64,000 nt of DNA. Source: Pseudomonas sp. R84. GTDB taxonomy: Bacteria; Pseudomonadota; Gammaproteobacteria; Pseudomonadales; Pseudomonadaceae. The notes beneath the pieces were generated by a model. The model had not been told where the DNA came from. It saw nothing but the letters and a program-made list of their open reading frames with translations, and ran no database searches. How positions within the stretch are numbered: position 1 is the first letter of the stretch; each line of letters opens with the position of its first letter. Positions 34,296 to 43,693 of this stretch are shown in pieces. The DNA is taken from contig NZ_CP019426.1 in assembly GCF_009834515.1 (NCBI RefSeq), positions 2,407,501 to 2,471,500 of the forward strand, given 5' to 3'. A program made the position numbers and the translations under genes.

Positions 34296-35644
34296 GGCCG
34301 TAGTCCTTCAGGGGCAATGTGGCGCAAGCCGATGCCGCTGTAATGCAGGCCGGCGGCCGCCACTTGTTCCGGGTTGTACAGATTGCGGCCGTCGATGATT
34401 ACCTTCGAGCGCAGCTTTTCGGCGAGCAACTCGAAATCGACCACACGGAAGTTTTTCCACTCGGTGCAGATCACCAGTGCGTCGGCGTCTTCCAGGGTGT
34501 CGTCGCGGGTCGCGCACAGGTGCAAATCGTTACGGTAACCGTAAATGCGCCGGCATTCGGACATGGCCTCCGGGTCGTAGGCTTGCACGCTGGCACCTTC
34601 GGCCCACAGCGCATCCATCAGATAACGGCTCGGGGCTTCGCGCATGTCATCGGTGTTTGGCTTGAATGCCAGGCCCCAGATCGCGATCGATTTACCCGCC
34701 AGGCCCTGCGGGAACTGTGCTTTGAGTTTGCTGAAGAGGATGTGCCGCTGCAGGTCGTTGACGTCGGTGACGCTGCGCAGCAATTTCAGCGGCATGCCGT
34801 TGTGTTCGGCGGTGTGCAGCAGGGCGCGCAGGTCTTTGGGAAAGCACGAGCCACCGAAGCCGCAGCCCGGATAGATGAAGTGGTAGCCGATGCGCGGATC
34901 AGAGCCGATGCCTTTGCGCACCGCTTCGATGTCGGCGCCAAGCAATTCGGTGAGATTGGCCAGCTCATTCATGAAGCTGATGCGCGTGGCAAGCATGGCG
35001 TTGGCCGCGTACTTGGTCAGCTCGGCGCTGCGGTTGTCCATGAACATCAGTTTTTCGCGGTTGCGGCAGAACGGTGCGTACAACTCGCTCATCTGCTCGC
35101 GGGCTACATCGTCACGGGTGCCGACGATGATCCGATCCGGGCGCATGCAGTCGGCGAGGGCGCTACCTTCCTTGAGGAATTCCGGGTTGGACACCACGCG
35201 CACTGTCAGGCTGCTCTTGTCGCGGCGTTGCAGTTCGCTGTTGGCGGCGGCCAGCACCTGATCCGCCGTGCCGACCGGCACCGTCGATTTGATGATCAAT
35301 GTGCGATCGGCCTCCATGTACGAGGCGATTTGCCGGGCAACGTTGAGCACGTGACTGAGGTCGGCAGAGCCATCCTCATCGGCCGGGGTGCCGACGGCGA
35401 TGAAAATCAACTCGGCATGCTCGACCGCGTCGCTGGCCTGAGTACTGAACAACAGACGGCCGGCCTTGATGTTTTCCTCAAGCGTGCTCGATAAACCTGG
35501 CTCGCTAATGGGCGGCACTGCTTGTTGCAGTTGTTTAATTTTGTTTGGGTCAATGTCCACGCATAAAACGCGATGACCGACATCTGCAAGTGCGGCGGCT
35601 TGTATAAGTCCGACATAGCCAGTGCCAAATACGCTCACGTCCAT
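34292..35644 (-). CDS. ugd: UDP-glucose 6-dehydrogenase
   Basis: A 450-residue dehydrogenase that oxidises UDP-glucose to UDP-glucuronate with NAD. NAD site FGTGYVGLIQAAALADVGH is at 6-24, catalytic Cys in YPGCGFGGSCFPKDL (about 265), and SIAIWGLAFKPNTDDMREAPS marks the C-terminal UDP-sugar domain. It is the first gene of the operon. The region upstream (35645-36031) is AT-rich and is where the operon promoter should be. The product supplies the acidic sugar of the polymer. Confidence 0.9.
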   Translation of the reverse strand: MDVSVFGTGYVGLIQAAALADVGHRVLCVDIDPNKIKQLQQAVPPISEPGLSSTLEENIKAGRLLFSTQASDAVEHAELIFIAVGTPADEDGSADLSHVLNVARQIASYMEADRTLIIKSTVPVGTADQVLAAANSELQRRDKSSLTVRVVSNPEFLKEGSALADCMRPDRIIVGTRDDVAREQMSELYAPFCRNREKLMFMDNRSAELTKYAANAMLATRISFMNELANLTELLGADIEAVRKGIGSDPRIGYHFIYPGCGFGGSCFPKDLRALLHTAEHNGMPLKLLRSVTDVNDLQRHILFSKLKAQFPQGLAGKSIAIWGLAFKPNTDDMREAPSRYLMDALWAEGASVQAYDPEAMSECRRIYGYRNDLHLCATRDDTLEDADALVICTEWKNFRVVDFELLAEKLRSKVIIDGRNLYNPEQVAAAGLHYSGIGLRHIAPEGLRP

Positions 35645-35972
35645 CTGCGCACCTCAATAACACCAAAAGTTAACTACGGAATGAGATAGTTAAAGGGGTA
35701 TAGCGCAGCGTTTGAAAAGCGTGTCAGCAAAATGACATGTTGCATCTGTATAACACTTGAGCATTTTTTGGCGATTGGCCATCAAGTCATTGCTGCGATT
35801 GAATTTGTTGCTTTTGTGCAGATTTGTTCAGATTTAAAATATGCGATAAACGGTCGTAGGCCGCTAATTTAAAGGCTTGTAGCGTCTCGGTTGTGTCAGA
35901 TTTGAGTCACCGTTTTTTTGACGCTTTCTACAGAAAACAGTCAATTCTTGCGCTTTGATGGCTGGGTGCTAG

Positions 35973-35991
35973 TGTCAGGTTCTGACTGACA
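35973..35991. promoter_or_regulatory. Inverted repeat in the divergent ugd / transferase gap
   Basis: TGTCAG and CTGACA face each other across seven bases, 40 bases before the start at 36032. It could be an operator. The remaining 35645-36031 stretch is AT-rich. I saw no convincing sigma-54 or sigma-70 site in it and no gene. Confidence 0.25.
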
Positions 35992-36031
35992 AACCTTTGA
36001 CTCCCTGCCGTTTTGCCCGATCGGTATCGCC

Positions 36032-37729
36032 ATGTTCAGATATGCCAAAGAATTGTTCTTAATTGTTTATTTGTTGATTTATTCCGAATATTACATTGAT
36101 CGGTTAAATGCTATCGGCCTCGGTTTTGCTGTACTTCTTTTTGGCGCGATGTTTTTGGCGCTTACTTTTGCGTTATATCTAATGGCGTATATAAGGCAGG
36201 CTCTCATTCGCCACGTGTTCGCATTGGCAATGTTTGTCTCGGCAGTGTTTTTCGATGTCTATACCCGGGTCACGGCGGATTACCTGACCTACAGCGGTTT
36301 CGTCTCATTGGTTTACTCCGGCGGTTTCATCCAGGAGGCGGCGTACCAGTACCGGGACGCGCTCCTGCGTGGCATGCTCAGCGGTTTGCTGTTGCTACTC
36401 GGCATCGGTCTGAAGCCCCGCCATGGTCTGGCGATTCCCAACGCGCTGCGTGTGGCGGCGCCGTTGTGCGGCGTGTTGCTGCTCAGTGCCGTGCTGTTCT
36501 TGCGTGCGGGAGAGGGCGCTCGTGGCTTGCCGATCATGTACACGCCGCTGGCCTATCTGAACCTGTTTGCCTATGAAGCGCTGCACAACACCGTCGGCCC
36601 GCGTGAACCGGTGACCCTGGCGCGCACCTCGCAAGCGGTCGGCCATGACATCGTGCTGATCATCGACGAAAGCATCTCCGGCAATTATCTGGATATCAAC
36701 GCGCCGTTCGGTGTGCACAGCAATCTCAAGCAGGCGCACCCCGGCGTCGACATCTTCAATTACGGCTACGCCGCGTCCATTGCCAATTGCAGCGCCGACA
36801 CCAACGTGACCCTGCGTTACGGCGGCACCCGCGCCGATTACATGCGCATCAACACCACGCTGCCGTCGATCTGGCAGTACGCCAAGAAGGCTGGGCTGCG
36901 CACCGTGTACATCGACGCCCAGCGCACCGCCGGCAATCTGCAGAATCTGATGACCGATACCGAAAAGAAGGACATCGACCAGTTCGTGCAATTCGACCAG
37001 ACCAGCGTGCGCGATCGCGACATGGCGGCAGCGGCGAAGCTCATCGAATTGCTCAACGATGACAAGCCGGAGCTGGTGGTGATCAACAAGGTCGGCGCGC
37101 ACTTCCCGGTGCATGACAAATATCCGGATGCGTTCATGGCTTACCGCCCGACCTTGCCGCGCGGGCAGTTCACCGAGGTGGCCGATACCGGCGAGCGCAA
37201 CGGTTTCAATGGCCAGCCGGATGACTGGGTGCTGTACCGCAATGCCTACAAGAACACCGTGTTGTGGAATGTCGGCGAGTTTTTTGCGCGGGTGTTCGCC
37301 GAGGCCAGTCTGAACAATGCGTTGCTGATCTATACCTCTGATCATGGCCAGGATCTGCATGAACGCGGTAATCCGGGCTTGAACACTCACTGCGGTGGCG
37401 ACCCGGTGGAGGAGGAAGGATTGGTGCCGTTGGTGGTGATTCAGGGCCGCGATCTGAAAACGCTGGACTGGTCGGCGCAATTGGCGGCGAACAAGGATCG
37501 TTCCAGCCACTACAACATTTTTCCGACCCTGCTGCAGTTGATGGGCTACGACCTGGCGGGGATCGAGGCTGTTTATGGCAAGCCACTGAGTGTCGCGACG
37601 GCGGATGAGTTCACCTTCAACTACCGCTTCAACGCGCGGTTGGGGGCCAAGCCTGAGTGGAAGCACATTGATCTGGGCAGCATTGTCACGCCGTCGCAGG
37701 CGCCGGCGAGTGTGGCGGCGGGGCAGTAA
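36032..37729 (+). CDS. Membrane sulfatase-fold transferase (phosphoethanolamine/phosphoglycerol transferase-like)
   Basis: A 565-residue protein with about five N-terminal TM segments in residues 1-165, then a periplasmic sulfatase-type domain. Metal-site motifs are DIVLIIDESISGNY (about 210), a likely nucleophile Thr in NCSADTNVTLRYGG (about 255), VGAHFPVH (about 355) and TSDHGQDLHE (about 435). The pattern fits the EptA/LtaS class, which moves phosphoethanolamine or phosphoglycerol onto lipid A, glycans or other envelope sugars. It is transcribed away from the exopolysaccharide operon and shares its intergenic region. It may modify that polymer or LPS; the substrate is not evident. Confidence 0.75.
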   Translation: MFRYAKELFLIVYLLIYSEYYIDRLNAIGLGFAVLLFGAMFLALTFALYLMAYIRQALIRHVFALAMFVSAVFFDVYTRVTADYLTYSGFVSLVYSGGFIQEAAYQYRDALLRGMLSGLLLLLGIGLKPRHGLAIPNALRVAAPLCGVLLLSAVLFLRAGEGARGLPIMYTPLAYLNLFAYEALHNTVGPREPVTLARTSQAVGHDIVLIIDESISGNYLDINAPFGVHSNLKQAHPGVDIFNYGYAASIANCSADTNVTLRYGGTRADYMRINTTLPSIWQYAKKAGLRTVYIDAQRTAGNLQNLMTDTEKKDIDQFVQFDQTSVRDRDMAAAAKLIELLNDDKPELVVINKVGAHFPVHDKYPDAFMAYRPTLPRGQFTEVADTGERNGFNGQPDDWVLYRNAYKNTVLWNVGEFFARVFAEASLNNALLIYTSDHGQDLHERGNPGLNTHCGGDPVEEEGLVPLVVIQGRDLKTLDWSAQLAANKDRSSHYNIFPTLLQLMGYDLAGIEAVYGKPLSVATADEFTFNYRFNARLGAKPEWKHIDLGSIVTPSQAPASVAAGQ

Positions 37730-37754
37730 GTTTTGAGTTGGCTGGGCTGACGCT

Positions 37755-37820
37755 TTCGCGAGCAGGCTCGCTCCCACCTCTGTAATGCGATCAACCTGTG
37801 GGAGCGAGCCTGCTCGCGAA
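37755..37820. repeat. REP pair (inverted)
   Basis: TTCGCGAGCAGGCTCGCTCC and its inverse are separated by about 20 bases, after the sulfatase-like gene. Confidence 0.85.
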
Positions 37821-37903
37821 GGGGCCATTTGCTTCAACGCAAGATTCAGGTCTGTCATCGCCATCCGCTATCCTTGCCCCACACTGACTGATCAGGTGGC
37901 GGC

Positions 37904-38557
37904 ATGCTTCGTGTTGAAAACGTCTTCAAAAGCTATCTCACCCCGCAAGGTCCATTGCCGGTGCTGCAAGGTGTCGACCTGACGCTGGCATCCGGCAGCA
38001 GCCTGGCGTTGATGGGCGAATCCGGCAGTGGCAAAAGCACGTTGCTGCACCTCGTGGCCGGTCTCGACAAAGTCGACAGCGGCAGCATCCGCAGTGGCGA
38101 GCATCGATTGGAAGCGATGAACGAGGCGCAACTGGCGAATTGGCGGCGAACGGAAATCGGTCTGGTGTTCCAGCAGTTCAACCTGATCGGCAGTTTGCGC
38201 GTCGAAGACAATCTGGCGTTTCAGGCGCGTCTTGCCGGGCGCCATGAACCACGATGGCAGGCGCATCTGGTGCAACGCTTAGGGCTGGGCGATTTGCTCA
38301 AGCGTTATCCGGAGCAGCTTTCCGGTGGCCAGCAGCAGCGCGTTGCGTTGGGCCGGGCATTGGCGTCGCAGCCGAAATTGCTGCTGGCCGATGAACCCAC
38401 CGGTAGCCTCGATGAAGCGACCAGTGATGAAGTCCTGCGGCTGTTGCTGGAATTGCTCGACGACACGCCGACCACGTTGTTGATGGTCACCCACAGCCAA
38501 CGGGTCGCGGCGCGTCTGGCGCAGCGAGTGGTGTTGTCCAGTGGGCGGCTGACGTGA
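37904..38557 (+). CDS. ABC transporter ATP-binding protein (LolD/MacB/AttE class)
   Basis: A 217-residue ATPase with Walker A GESGSGKST (about 39), Q-loop VFQQFNLI, signature LSGGQQQRVALGRAL and Walker B LLLADEPTGSLDEA. The sequence is of the LolD/FtsE type that powers FtsX-fold permeases acting on envelope substrates. It is followed by its permease with a GTGA overlap and by a lipocalin-like lipoprotein, a set resembling the AttEFGH systems. Confidence 0.85.
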   Translation: MLRVENVFKSYLTPQGPLPVLQGVDLTLASGSSLALMGESGSGKSTLLHLVAGLDKVDSGSIRSGEHRLEAMNEAQLANWRRTEIGLVFQQFNLIGSLRVEDNLAFQARLAGRHEPRWQAHLVQRLGLGDLLKRYPEQLSGGQQQRVALGRALASQPKLLLADEPTGSLDEATSDEVLRLLLELLDDTPTTLLMVTHSQRVAARLAQRVVLSSGRLT

Positions 38558-41025
38558 TCGTTTTCCGTCAGACCCTGCGTGCTCTGCTCAGCCATTGGCG
38601 GCGCCATCCGGTGCAGTTTTTCAGTGTGCTGACCGGGTTGTGGCTGGCGACCAGTCTGCTCACCGGCGTCGAAGCGCTGAACAGTCAGGCGCGCGATAGT
38701 TACGCGCGGGCCAGCCAGTTGATCGGCGACGAACCGCAGGCCAGTCTCGGTACGCCGAATGGCGCGACGTTCGCGCAGCAATGGTTCGTTGATCTGCGCC
38801 GACAGGGCTGGCCGGTGTCGCCGCTGTTGCAAGGTCGGGTGCTGCTCAAGGGCTTCGACAATCAGCGGCTGCAATTGATGGGCATCGAACCGGTGTCGCT
38901 GCCGGCCGATTCGGCGGTGGCCGGTCAGGCGTTGCCGATCGAGCGTGTCGTCGAGTTTTTCACGCCGCCCGGAAATACGTGGATTTCCCCGGATACCTTG
39001 CAGGCGCTGAATCTGCGCGAAGGTGATACGCCGCAAACGCTCAATGGCTTGAAACTGCCACCGCTGCTCGCGCAGAAGGAAATGGCGCCGGGCGTGTTGC
39101 TGGTGGACATCGGCGTCGCACAAACCCTGTTGGAACAGCCCGGGCAATTGTCGCGGCTGTTGCTGCCCAAGGATTTTCACGCCGAGTTGCCTGCCGTGTT
39201 CAAAGGTCAGTTGCAGCTAAAAAGCAGCGGTGAGGAAAACAATCTGGCGCGACTGACCGAGAGTTTTCACCTCAATCTCGATGCGTTGGGATTTCTCTCG
39301 TTCGTGGTCGGCTTGTTCATCGTCCACGCCGCGATTGGCCTGGCTCTTGAGCAACGGCGCGGTCTGCTGCGTACGCTGCGCGCCTGCGGGGTCAGCGCGC
39401 GGATGTTGATCTGTTGCTTGATCGTTGAGTTGGGGGTTCTTGCACTGATCGGCGGATTGTTCGGCGTGATCAGCGGCTATTGGCTGGCGAGTGTGTTGCT
39501 GCCGGACGTCGCCGCCAGCCTGCGCGGTTTGTACGGCGCAGAAGTGGCGGGGCAGTTGCGTCTGAGTTCTTGGTGGTGGTTCAGCGGCATCGGTTTGAGC
39601 CTGCTCGGCGCCTTGCTCGCCGGGGCCAACAGTCTGCTGCGCGCCGCCCGTTTGCCGTTGTTGGCCGTGGCGGATCCGCAAGCCTGGCATCAGCAATATG
39701 CGCGTTGGTTGCGTCGGCAGGGCTGGTTGGCGGCAGGGTTGGGTTTGATTGCGTTGGTGGCATTGATCTGGGGCGACAGTCTGGCCAGCGGTTTTGTCTT
39801 GATGGCCGGATTGCTGATCGGCGCGGCATTGGCGCTGCCGGTGTTGCTCAGCGCGTTGTTGAATCAGTTGCTCGGGCGCAGTCGCTCGGTGCTGGGGCAG
39901 TGGTTTCTCGCCGATTGCCGTCAGCAATTGCCAGCACTGAGTCTGGCGCTGATGGCGTTGCTCCTGGCGCTTGCCGCCAACATCGGCGCGGGGAGCATGA
40001 CCGCCGGTTTTCGCCAGACCTTCGATGACTGGCTCGAACAACGCCTTAGTGCCGAGCTGTATATCAATCCGAGCAATCCGGCGCAGTCGCGGGAAATGTA
40101 CAGCTGGCTCAAGCAGCAGCCGAACGTCGCGGCAGTGCTGCCCAACTGGCAGGTCGCGGTGACATTGCAGGGCTGGCCGGCGGAGGTGTTCGGCATTATC
40201 GATCACGCGCATTATCGCCAGCATTGGCCGTTGCTCGATGTCAGTGGCAGCGACCCATGGGCGCATCTGGCCACCGACGATGCGGTGATGCTCAGCGAAC
40301 AGCTGGCGCGTCGACTGAAGGTGCGCGCGGGTGATCGACTGACGATTCCTGCGCCGAATGGTGCGTGGACGCCGCGCATCGTCGGCATCTACGCCGATTA
40401 CGGCAATCCCAAGGGGCACTTGCTGGTCAACATCCATCACCTGCTGCGTGGCTGGCCGCAACTGACGCCGAACCGTTTCAATCTGCGTATCGAACCGCAG
40501 AACATTCCGCCGTTGTTGAATAGCCTGCAGGCGCGCTTTCAACTGGATGACAGCCGCATCGTCGATCAGGCGCGGCTCAAGGGCTGGTCGGTGCAGGTTT
40601 TCGAACGGACCTTTGCGGCGACGGCGGCGTTGAACAGCTTGACCCTGGCGGTGGCGGGCGTGGCGCTGTTCATCAGCCTGCTGACCCAGAGTCAAAGTCG
40701 CCTCGGCCAACTCGCACCGCTGTGGGCGCTGGGCGTAACGCGGCGGCAATTGATGCTGCTCAATCTTGGTCAGACCTGGCTGTTGGCGGTGCTGACGCTG
40801 GTGCTGGCGTTGCCGCTGGGAATCGCGCTGGCGTGGTGTCTGGACGCGGTGATCAATGTGCAGGCGTTTGGCTGGCGGCTGCCGTTGCGGGTGTTTCCTT
40901 GGCAATTGCTGCAGTTGATGGGGTTGGCATTATTGGCGACGTTACTGGCTTCGGCATGGCCGCTGTACTCGCTGTACCGCACGCAACCGGCGGACCTGCT
41001 GAGGACGTTTGCCCATGAGGATTAA
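38554..41025 (+). CDS. FtsX-fold ABC permease
   Basis: An 823-residue permease with two FtsX-type halves. TM1 is near 20-40, with a periplasmic domain, then a TM trio at about 245-360 (LSFVVGLFIVHAAIGLAL, LICCLIVELGVLALIGGLFGVISGYWLAS). Further TMs lie at 395-485, a second periplasmic domain runs to about 680, and the last TMs are at 695-810. The N-terminal part has IVFRQTLRALLSHWRRHPVQFF, as in AttF/AttG-like proteins. GTG 38554 overlaps the ATPase stop. It likely drives export or extraction of a lipid-linked or hydrophobic substrate. Confidence 0.8.
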   Translation: MIVFRQTLRALLSHWRRHPVQFFSVLTGLWLATSLLTGVEALNSQARDSYARASQLIGDEPQASLGTPNGATFAQQWFVDLRRQGWPVSPLLQGRVLLKGFDNQRLQLMGIEPVSLPADSAVAGQALPIERVVEFFTPPGNTWISPDTLQALNLREGDTPQTLNGLKLPPLLAQKEMAPGVLLVDIGVAQTLLEQPGQLSRLLLPKDFHAELPAVFKGQLQLKSSGEENNLARLTESFHLNLDALGFLSFVVGLFIVHAAIGLALEQRRGLLRTLRACGVSARMLICCLIVELGVLALIGGLFGVISGYWLASVLLPDVAASLRGLYGAEVAGQLRLSSWWWFSGIGLSLLGALLAGANSLLRAARLPLLAVADPQAWHQQYARWLRRQGWLAAGLGLIALVALIWGDSLASGFVLMAGLLIGAALALPVLLSALLNQLLGRSRSVLGQWFLADCRQQLPALSLALMALLLALAANIGAGSMTAGFRQTFDDWLEQRLSAELYINPSNPAQSREMYSWLKQQPNVAAVLPNWQVAVTLQGWPAEVFGIIDHAHYRQHWPLLDVSGSDPWAHLATDDAVMLSEQLARRLKVRAGDRLTIPAPNGAWTPRIVGIYADYGNPKGHLLVNIHHLLRGWPQLTPNRFNLRIEPQNIPPLLNSLQARFQLDDSRIVDQARLKGWSVQVFERTFAATAALNSLTLAVAGVALFISLLTQSQSRLGQLAPLWALGVTRRQLMLLNLGQTWLLAVLTLVLALPLGIALAWCLDAVINVQAFGWRLPLRVFPWQLLQLMGLALLATLLASAWPLYSLYRTQPADLLRTFAHED

Positions 41026-42082
41026 CCTCGTTGTGCTCCTGGTTTTGTTGCTGCTCGGTGGTTGCGATCAATCGGCTCCGGAGCAAAAAGGCTTCGCCGG
41101 GATGGGCGATCAGGCGTTGGCGTTTACGCCGGTGGTGCCGGGGCGGGTGTTCAGTTTTCCGGCAGATCACGGGGCGCATGACGGTTTTCGCATTGAGTGG
41201 TGGTACGTCACCGCCAATCTAAAGGATCAGCAGGGCAATGAGTTTGGCGTGCAGTGGACGCTGTTTCGCAGTGCGCTGAAACCGCTGGCGGAGCAGGCGG
41301 GGTGGGGCAACCAGACGATCTGGCTGGGGCACGCGGCGGTGACTTCGAGCACGGTGCATCACGCCGCCGAACGTTACGCCCGAGGCGGGGTGGGGCAGGC
41401 GGGTGTGCAACTGGCGCCGTTCGAGGCGTGGATCGATGATTGGCGGTTCGCCAGTCAGGCGCAGGATCCGCTGAGCGACCTGCAACTCGGCGCTCGCGAC
41501 AAGAATTTCGCCTATCAACTGCACCTCACCTCAAGTCGCCCGTTGGTGTTGCAGGGCGACAAGGGTTTCAGTCAGAAATCCGAAGAAGGTCAGGCGTCGT
41601 ATTACTACAGCCAGCCGTTTTTTCAGGCCAGCGGCACGTTGCAGATTGACGGCCAGAGCCACACCGTCAGCGGCCCGGCATGGCTTGATCGCGAATGGAG
41701 CAGCCAGCCGCTGACCGCAAATCAAACCGGTTGGGACTGGTTTTCCCTGCATCTGGACAGCGGCGAACACGTGATGCTGTACCGCATGCGCCAGAAGGAC
41801 GGCGCGCCGTATCTCACCGGCACGTGGATAGCCGCCGATGGCCAGACGCAAACCCTGCGCAGTTCGCAGATTCAGCTCACCCCGCAAAAAACCTCTAAAG
41901 TAGCCGGCCGGGCGATGCCGGTGAAATGGTCGATCAAAATCCCCGACAAACACCTCGACATCAGCCTCGACGCGCTCAACCCCAACGCCTGGATGAACCT
42001 GCGCATCCCTTACTGGGAAGGCCCGGTGCACATCAGCGGCAGTCATTCCGGCCAGGGCTATCTGGAAATGACCGGGTACTGA
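41015..42082 (+). CDS. AttH/CrtC-type lipocalin-like lipoprotein
   Basis: A 355-residue lipoprotein with lipobox LLLLGGC (about 13-19). The mature part has the AttH/hydroxyneurosporene synthase-like core: FPADHGAHDGFRIEWWYVTANL, QWTLFRSAL, IWLGHAAVTS and GPAWLDREWSSQPL. It overlaps the permease gene by 11 bases. ATG 41015 has GAGGAC; the TTG six bases earlier is less likely. In Att systems this protein is the periplasmic or outer-membrane partner; the substrate is unknown. Confidence 0.8.
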   Translation: MRINLVVLLVLLLLGGCDQSAPEQKGFAGMGDQALAFTPVVPGRVFSFPADHGAHDGFRIEWWYVTANLKDQQGNEFGVQWTLFRSALKPLAEQAGWGNQTIWLGHAAVTSSTVHHAAERYARGGVGQAGVQLAPFEAWIDDWRFASQAQDPLSDLQLGARDKNFAYQLHLTSSRPLVLQGDKGFSQKSEEGQASYYYSQPFFQASGTLQIDGQSHTVSGPAWLDREWSSQPLTANQTGWDWFSLHLDSGEHVMLYRMRQKDGAPYLTGTWIAADGQTQTLRSSQIQLTPQKTSKVAGRAMPVKWSIKIPDKHLDISLDALNPNAWMNLRIPYWEGPVHISGSHSGQGYLEMTGY

Positions 42083-42100
42083 AAGGTACCCACGAATCCC

Positions 42101-42185
42101 TGTAGGAGCTGCCGAAGGCTGCGATCTTTTGATCTTGTTTTTTAAAAGCAAAATCAAAAGATCGCAGCCTTCGGCAGCTCCTACA
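42101..42185. repeat. REP pair (inverted, GTAGGAGCTGCCG family)
   Basis: TGTAGGAGCTGCCGAAGG and its inverse around an A/T-rich centre, past the lipoprotein stop codon. Confidence 0.85.
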
Positions 42186-42249
42186 ATGGATCGGTTTGAA
42201 CTTGGCTTGGTGTGTTGTCCTCTACAGAAAAATCTGCCGAGGATTAGCC

Positions 42250-42492
42250 ATGAGCGACGACCTGCAACCCCCAGACATGACCACCTGGCAGCGCCTGTTC
42301 GACGACGAAACCTACTGGCAGCAATCCCCCGACGCGCATTATTTCGACCTGCAGCGCATCGCCGACGATATGCTCGGCCAAGGCGCCATCGATCTTGAGC
42401 AATGGCAGATCCTGCGCGGCAAAGCCGACGACCTGCATAAGGATTCCCCCGCCATCAACGTCACCCGTGAACTCGACGACCCCGAAGCCTGA
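42250..42492 (+). CDS. Small conserved Pseudomonas protein, unknown function
   Basis: An 80-residue acidic soluble protein (MSDDLQPPDMTTWQRLFDDE...ELDDPEA), rich in Asp, Trp and Gln, and mostly helical. ATG 42250 has GAGGAT upstream. I do not recognise a named family. It lies 10 bases before another small gene with its own ribosome site, so the two may be co-transcribed. Confidence 0.6.
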   Translation: MSDDLQPPDMTTWQRLFDDETYWQQSPDAHYFDLQRIADDMLGQGAIDLEQWQILRGKADDLHKDSPAINVTRELDDPEA

Positions 42493-42502
42493 GGACAACC
42501 CC

Positions 42503-42700
42503 ATGAAACCCATCACCCAAGGCGAACACCCCGACGAACCCCGGCCACCGGGCGAGACCGAACGTGACAACGACGCCCTACGGCCCACCGACCCGAAACA
42601 GCGTGAAAACAATGGCAAAGGCACGCCCAGTGGCGAATCCACCGCGCAAGACATCGCTAAGCAACAAACCTCGCCGTCACAAACCAAAGCCAAGCCCTGA
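42503..42700 (+). CDS. Small hydrophilic, disordered protein
   Basis: A 65-residue protein made almost only of Pro, Glu, Asp, Thr, Lys and Gly, with no hydrophobic core, so it is probably disordered. ATG 42503 has GAGGACA 5 bases upstream. A longer frame starts inside the previous gene and is a shadow. Function unknown. Confidence 0.5.
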   Translation: MKPITQGEHPDEPRPPGETERDNDALRPTDPKQRENNGKGTPSGESTAQDIAKQQTSPSQTKAKP

Positions 42701-42785
42701 ACTGCGTCTATGCTCAGTGTCACGCTCGTCGCCGAAGTCGATTCGGCGGCGAGTGCTGCCATTAATCACAGGGAAGGTATCGCTT

Positions 42786-43370
42786 ATGAAGCTCGACGCA
42801 CTGGCCAAGGCCATCACCCTCGCAACCGTACTGTCCGCCACCAGCTTCGGCGCACTGGCTGCCGATATTCCGCTGTCTGCCACAGTTGAAGCCGATCAGG
42901 TCACCACCAAAGTGATCTCCGTCGATGCCGCCAACCATCAGGTTGTGCTCGAAGGCGCGGAAGGCAAGCCGGTTCACGTTCAGCTCAGCGACAAGGCGAA
43001 AAACCTCGCCAATCTCAAGGCCGGCGATCAGGTCAACATCCAGGTACAGCGTTCCGTCGCTGCTTACCTCGACACCGATGTGGATAAAGGTCTGCCTGGC
43101 ACCACCGAACGTACCGGTGAGTTGCGTAAGGCTCCGGGCAGCGATAACCCCGGTGGCGAAGCGTACCGTCAGGTTCAGGTGCAACTGAAAATCACCAAAA
43201 TTGATTTGAAAACAAATCAGGTGACCCTGCAAAACCCGGCGGGCGTATCGAAAGTCCTCGACGTGAAACAGCCTGAAATTCAAGCCAAGCTGAAAGATCT
43301 GAAAGAAGGGCAGAGCGTTATTGTCACTTACACCGATATCTTGAAAGTGACCAGTCAACACGAAAGTTGA
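42786..43370 (+). CDS. Exported protein of unknown function
   Basis: A 194-residue exported protein with a signal peptide ending about FGALA-AD. The mature part looks like two related beta-rich halves (TTKVISVDAANHQVVLEGAEGKPVHVQLSD and KITKIDLKTNQVTLQNPAGVSKVLDV), each followed by a segment on 'KxGDQV' or 'KEGQSV'. This suggests an internal duplication of a small OB- or barrel-like unit. Start ATG 42786 has GGGAAGG. I have no family name. Confidence 0.65.
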   Translation: MKLDALAKAITLATVLSATSFGALAADIPLSATVEADQVTTKVISVDAANHQVVLEGAEGKPVHVQLSDKAKNLANLKAGDQVNIQVQRSVAAYLDTDVDKGLPGTTERTGELRKAPGSDNPGGEAYRQVQVQLKITKIDLKTNQVTLQNPAGVSKVLDVKQPEIQAKLKDLKEGQSVIVTYTDILKVTSQHES

Positions 43371-43386
43371 GCTTTAACTCTACAGG

Positions 43387-43425
43387 ATGACTGCTCTTGT
43401 ACAGTTTTTGTATGAGAGTAGTCAT
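43387..43425. repeat. Imperfect inverted repeat downstream of the exported-protein gene
   Basis: ATGACTGCTCT (43387-43397) and AGAGTAGTCAT (43415-43425) pair at 10 of 11 positions. No T-run follows. It may be a weak terminator or an operator for the candidate RNA downstream. Confidence 0.35.
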
Positions 43426-43556
43426 ACTATTAGTGTGGTTTGACCTCATTGAAAGTTTCATGAAAGGAATCGCCGATAAATATCTATTAACGTTTCCGTA
43501 CATAAATTTCATATTCAAGAATGAGGACATAAGCGCCAACTTCTATTAAAATCCAC

Positions 43557-43693
43557 CCCGTTCGCCCAGTGTCAGGGCTCTTTACCGGTGCATGGATTGC
43601 CAGGCCATTACACTGGGCGAACACCTCTTCGGAGTGGATGTATACAATTTCTGCAAACAAAAAGGGCGACTTTATAGTCGCCCTTTTTGTTTG
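43557..43693 (+). ncRNA. Candidate small RNA
   Basis: In a 349-base gap without a gene, TTCGCCCAGTGT (43561-43572) pairs perfectly with ACACTGGGCGAA (43610-43621). A short hairpin with a TTCG loop follows near 43624-43638, and a strong intrinsic terminator ends at 43693. Stem, linker and terminator are the usual build of a trans-acting small RNA of about 130 bases. I could not match it to a known Pseudomonas RNA, and I did not find a convincing promoter. Strand and 5' end are inferred. Confidence 0.35.

Noticed and set aside
35645..36031. Sigma-54 promoter for the exopolysaccharide operon
   Set aside because: I looked for GG-N10-GC on both strands and found no site with both halves acceptable.
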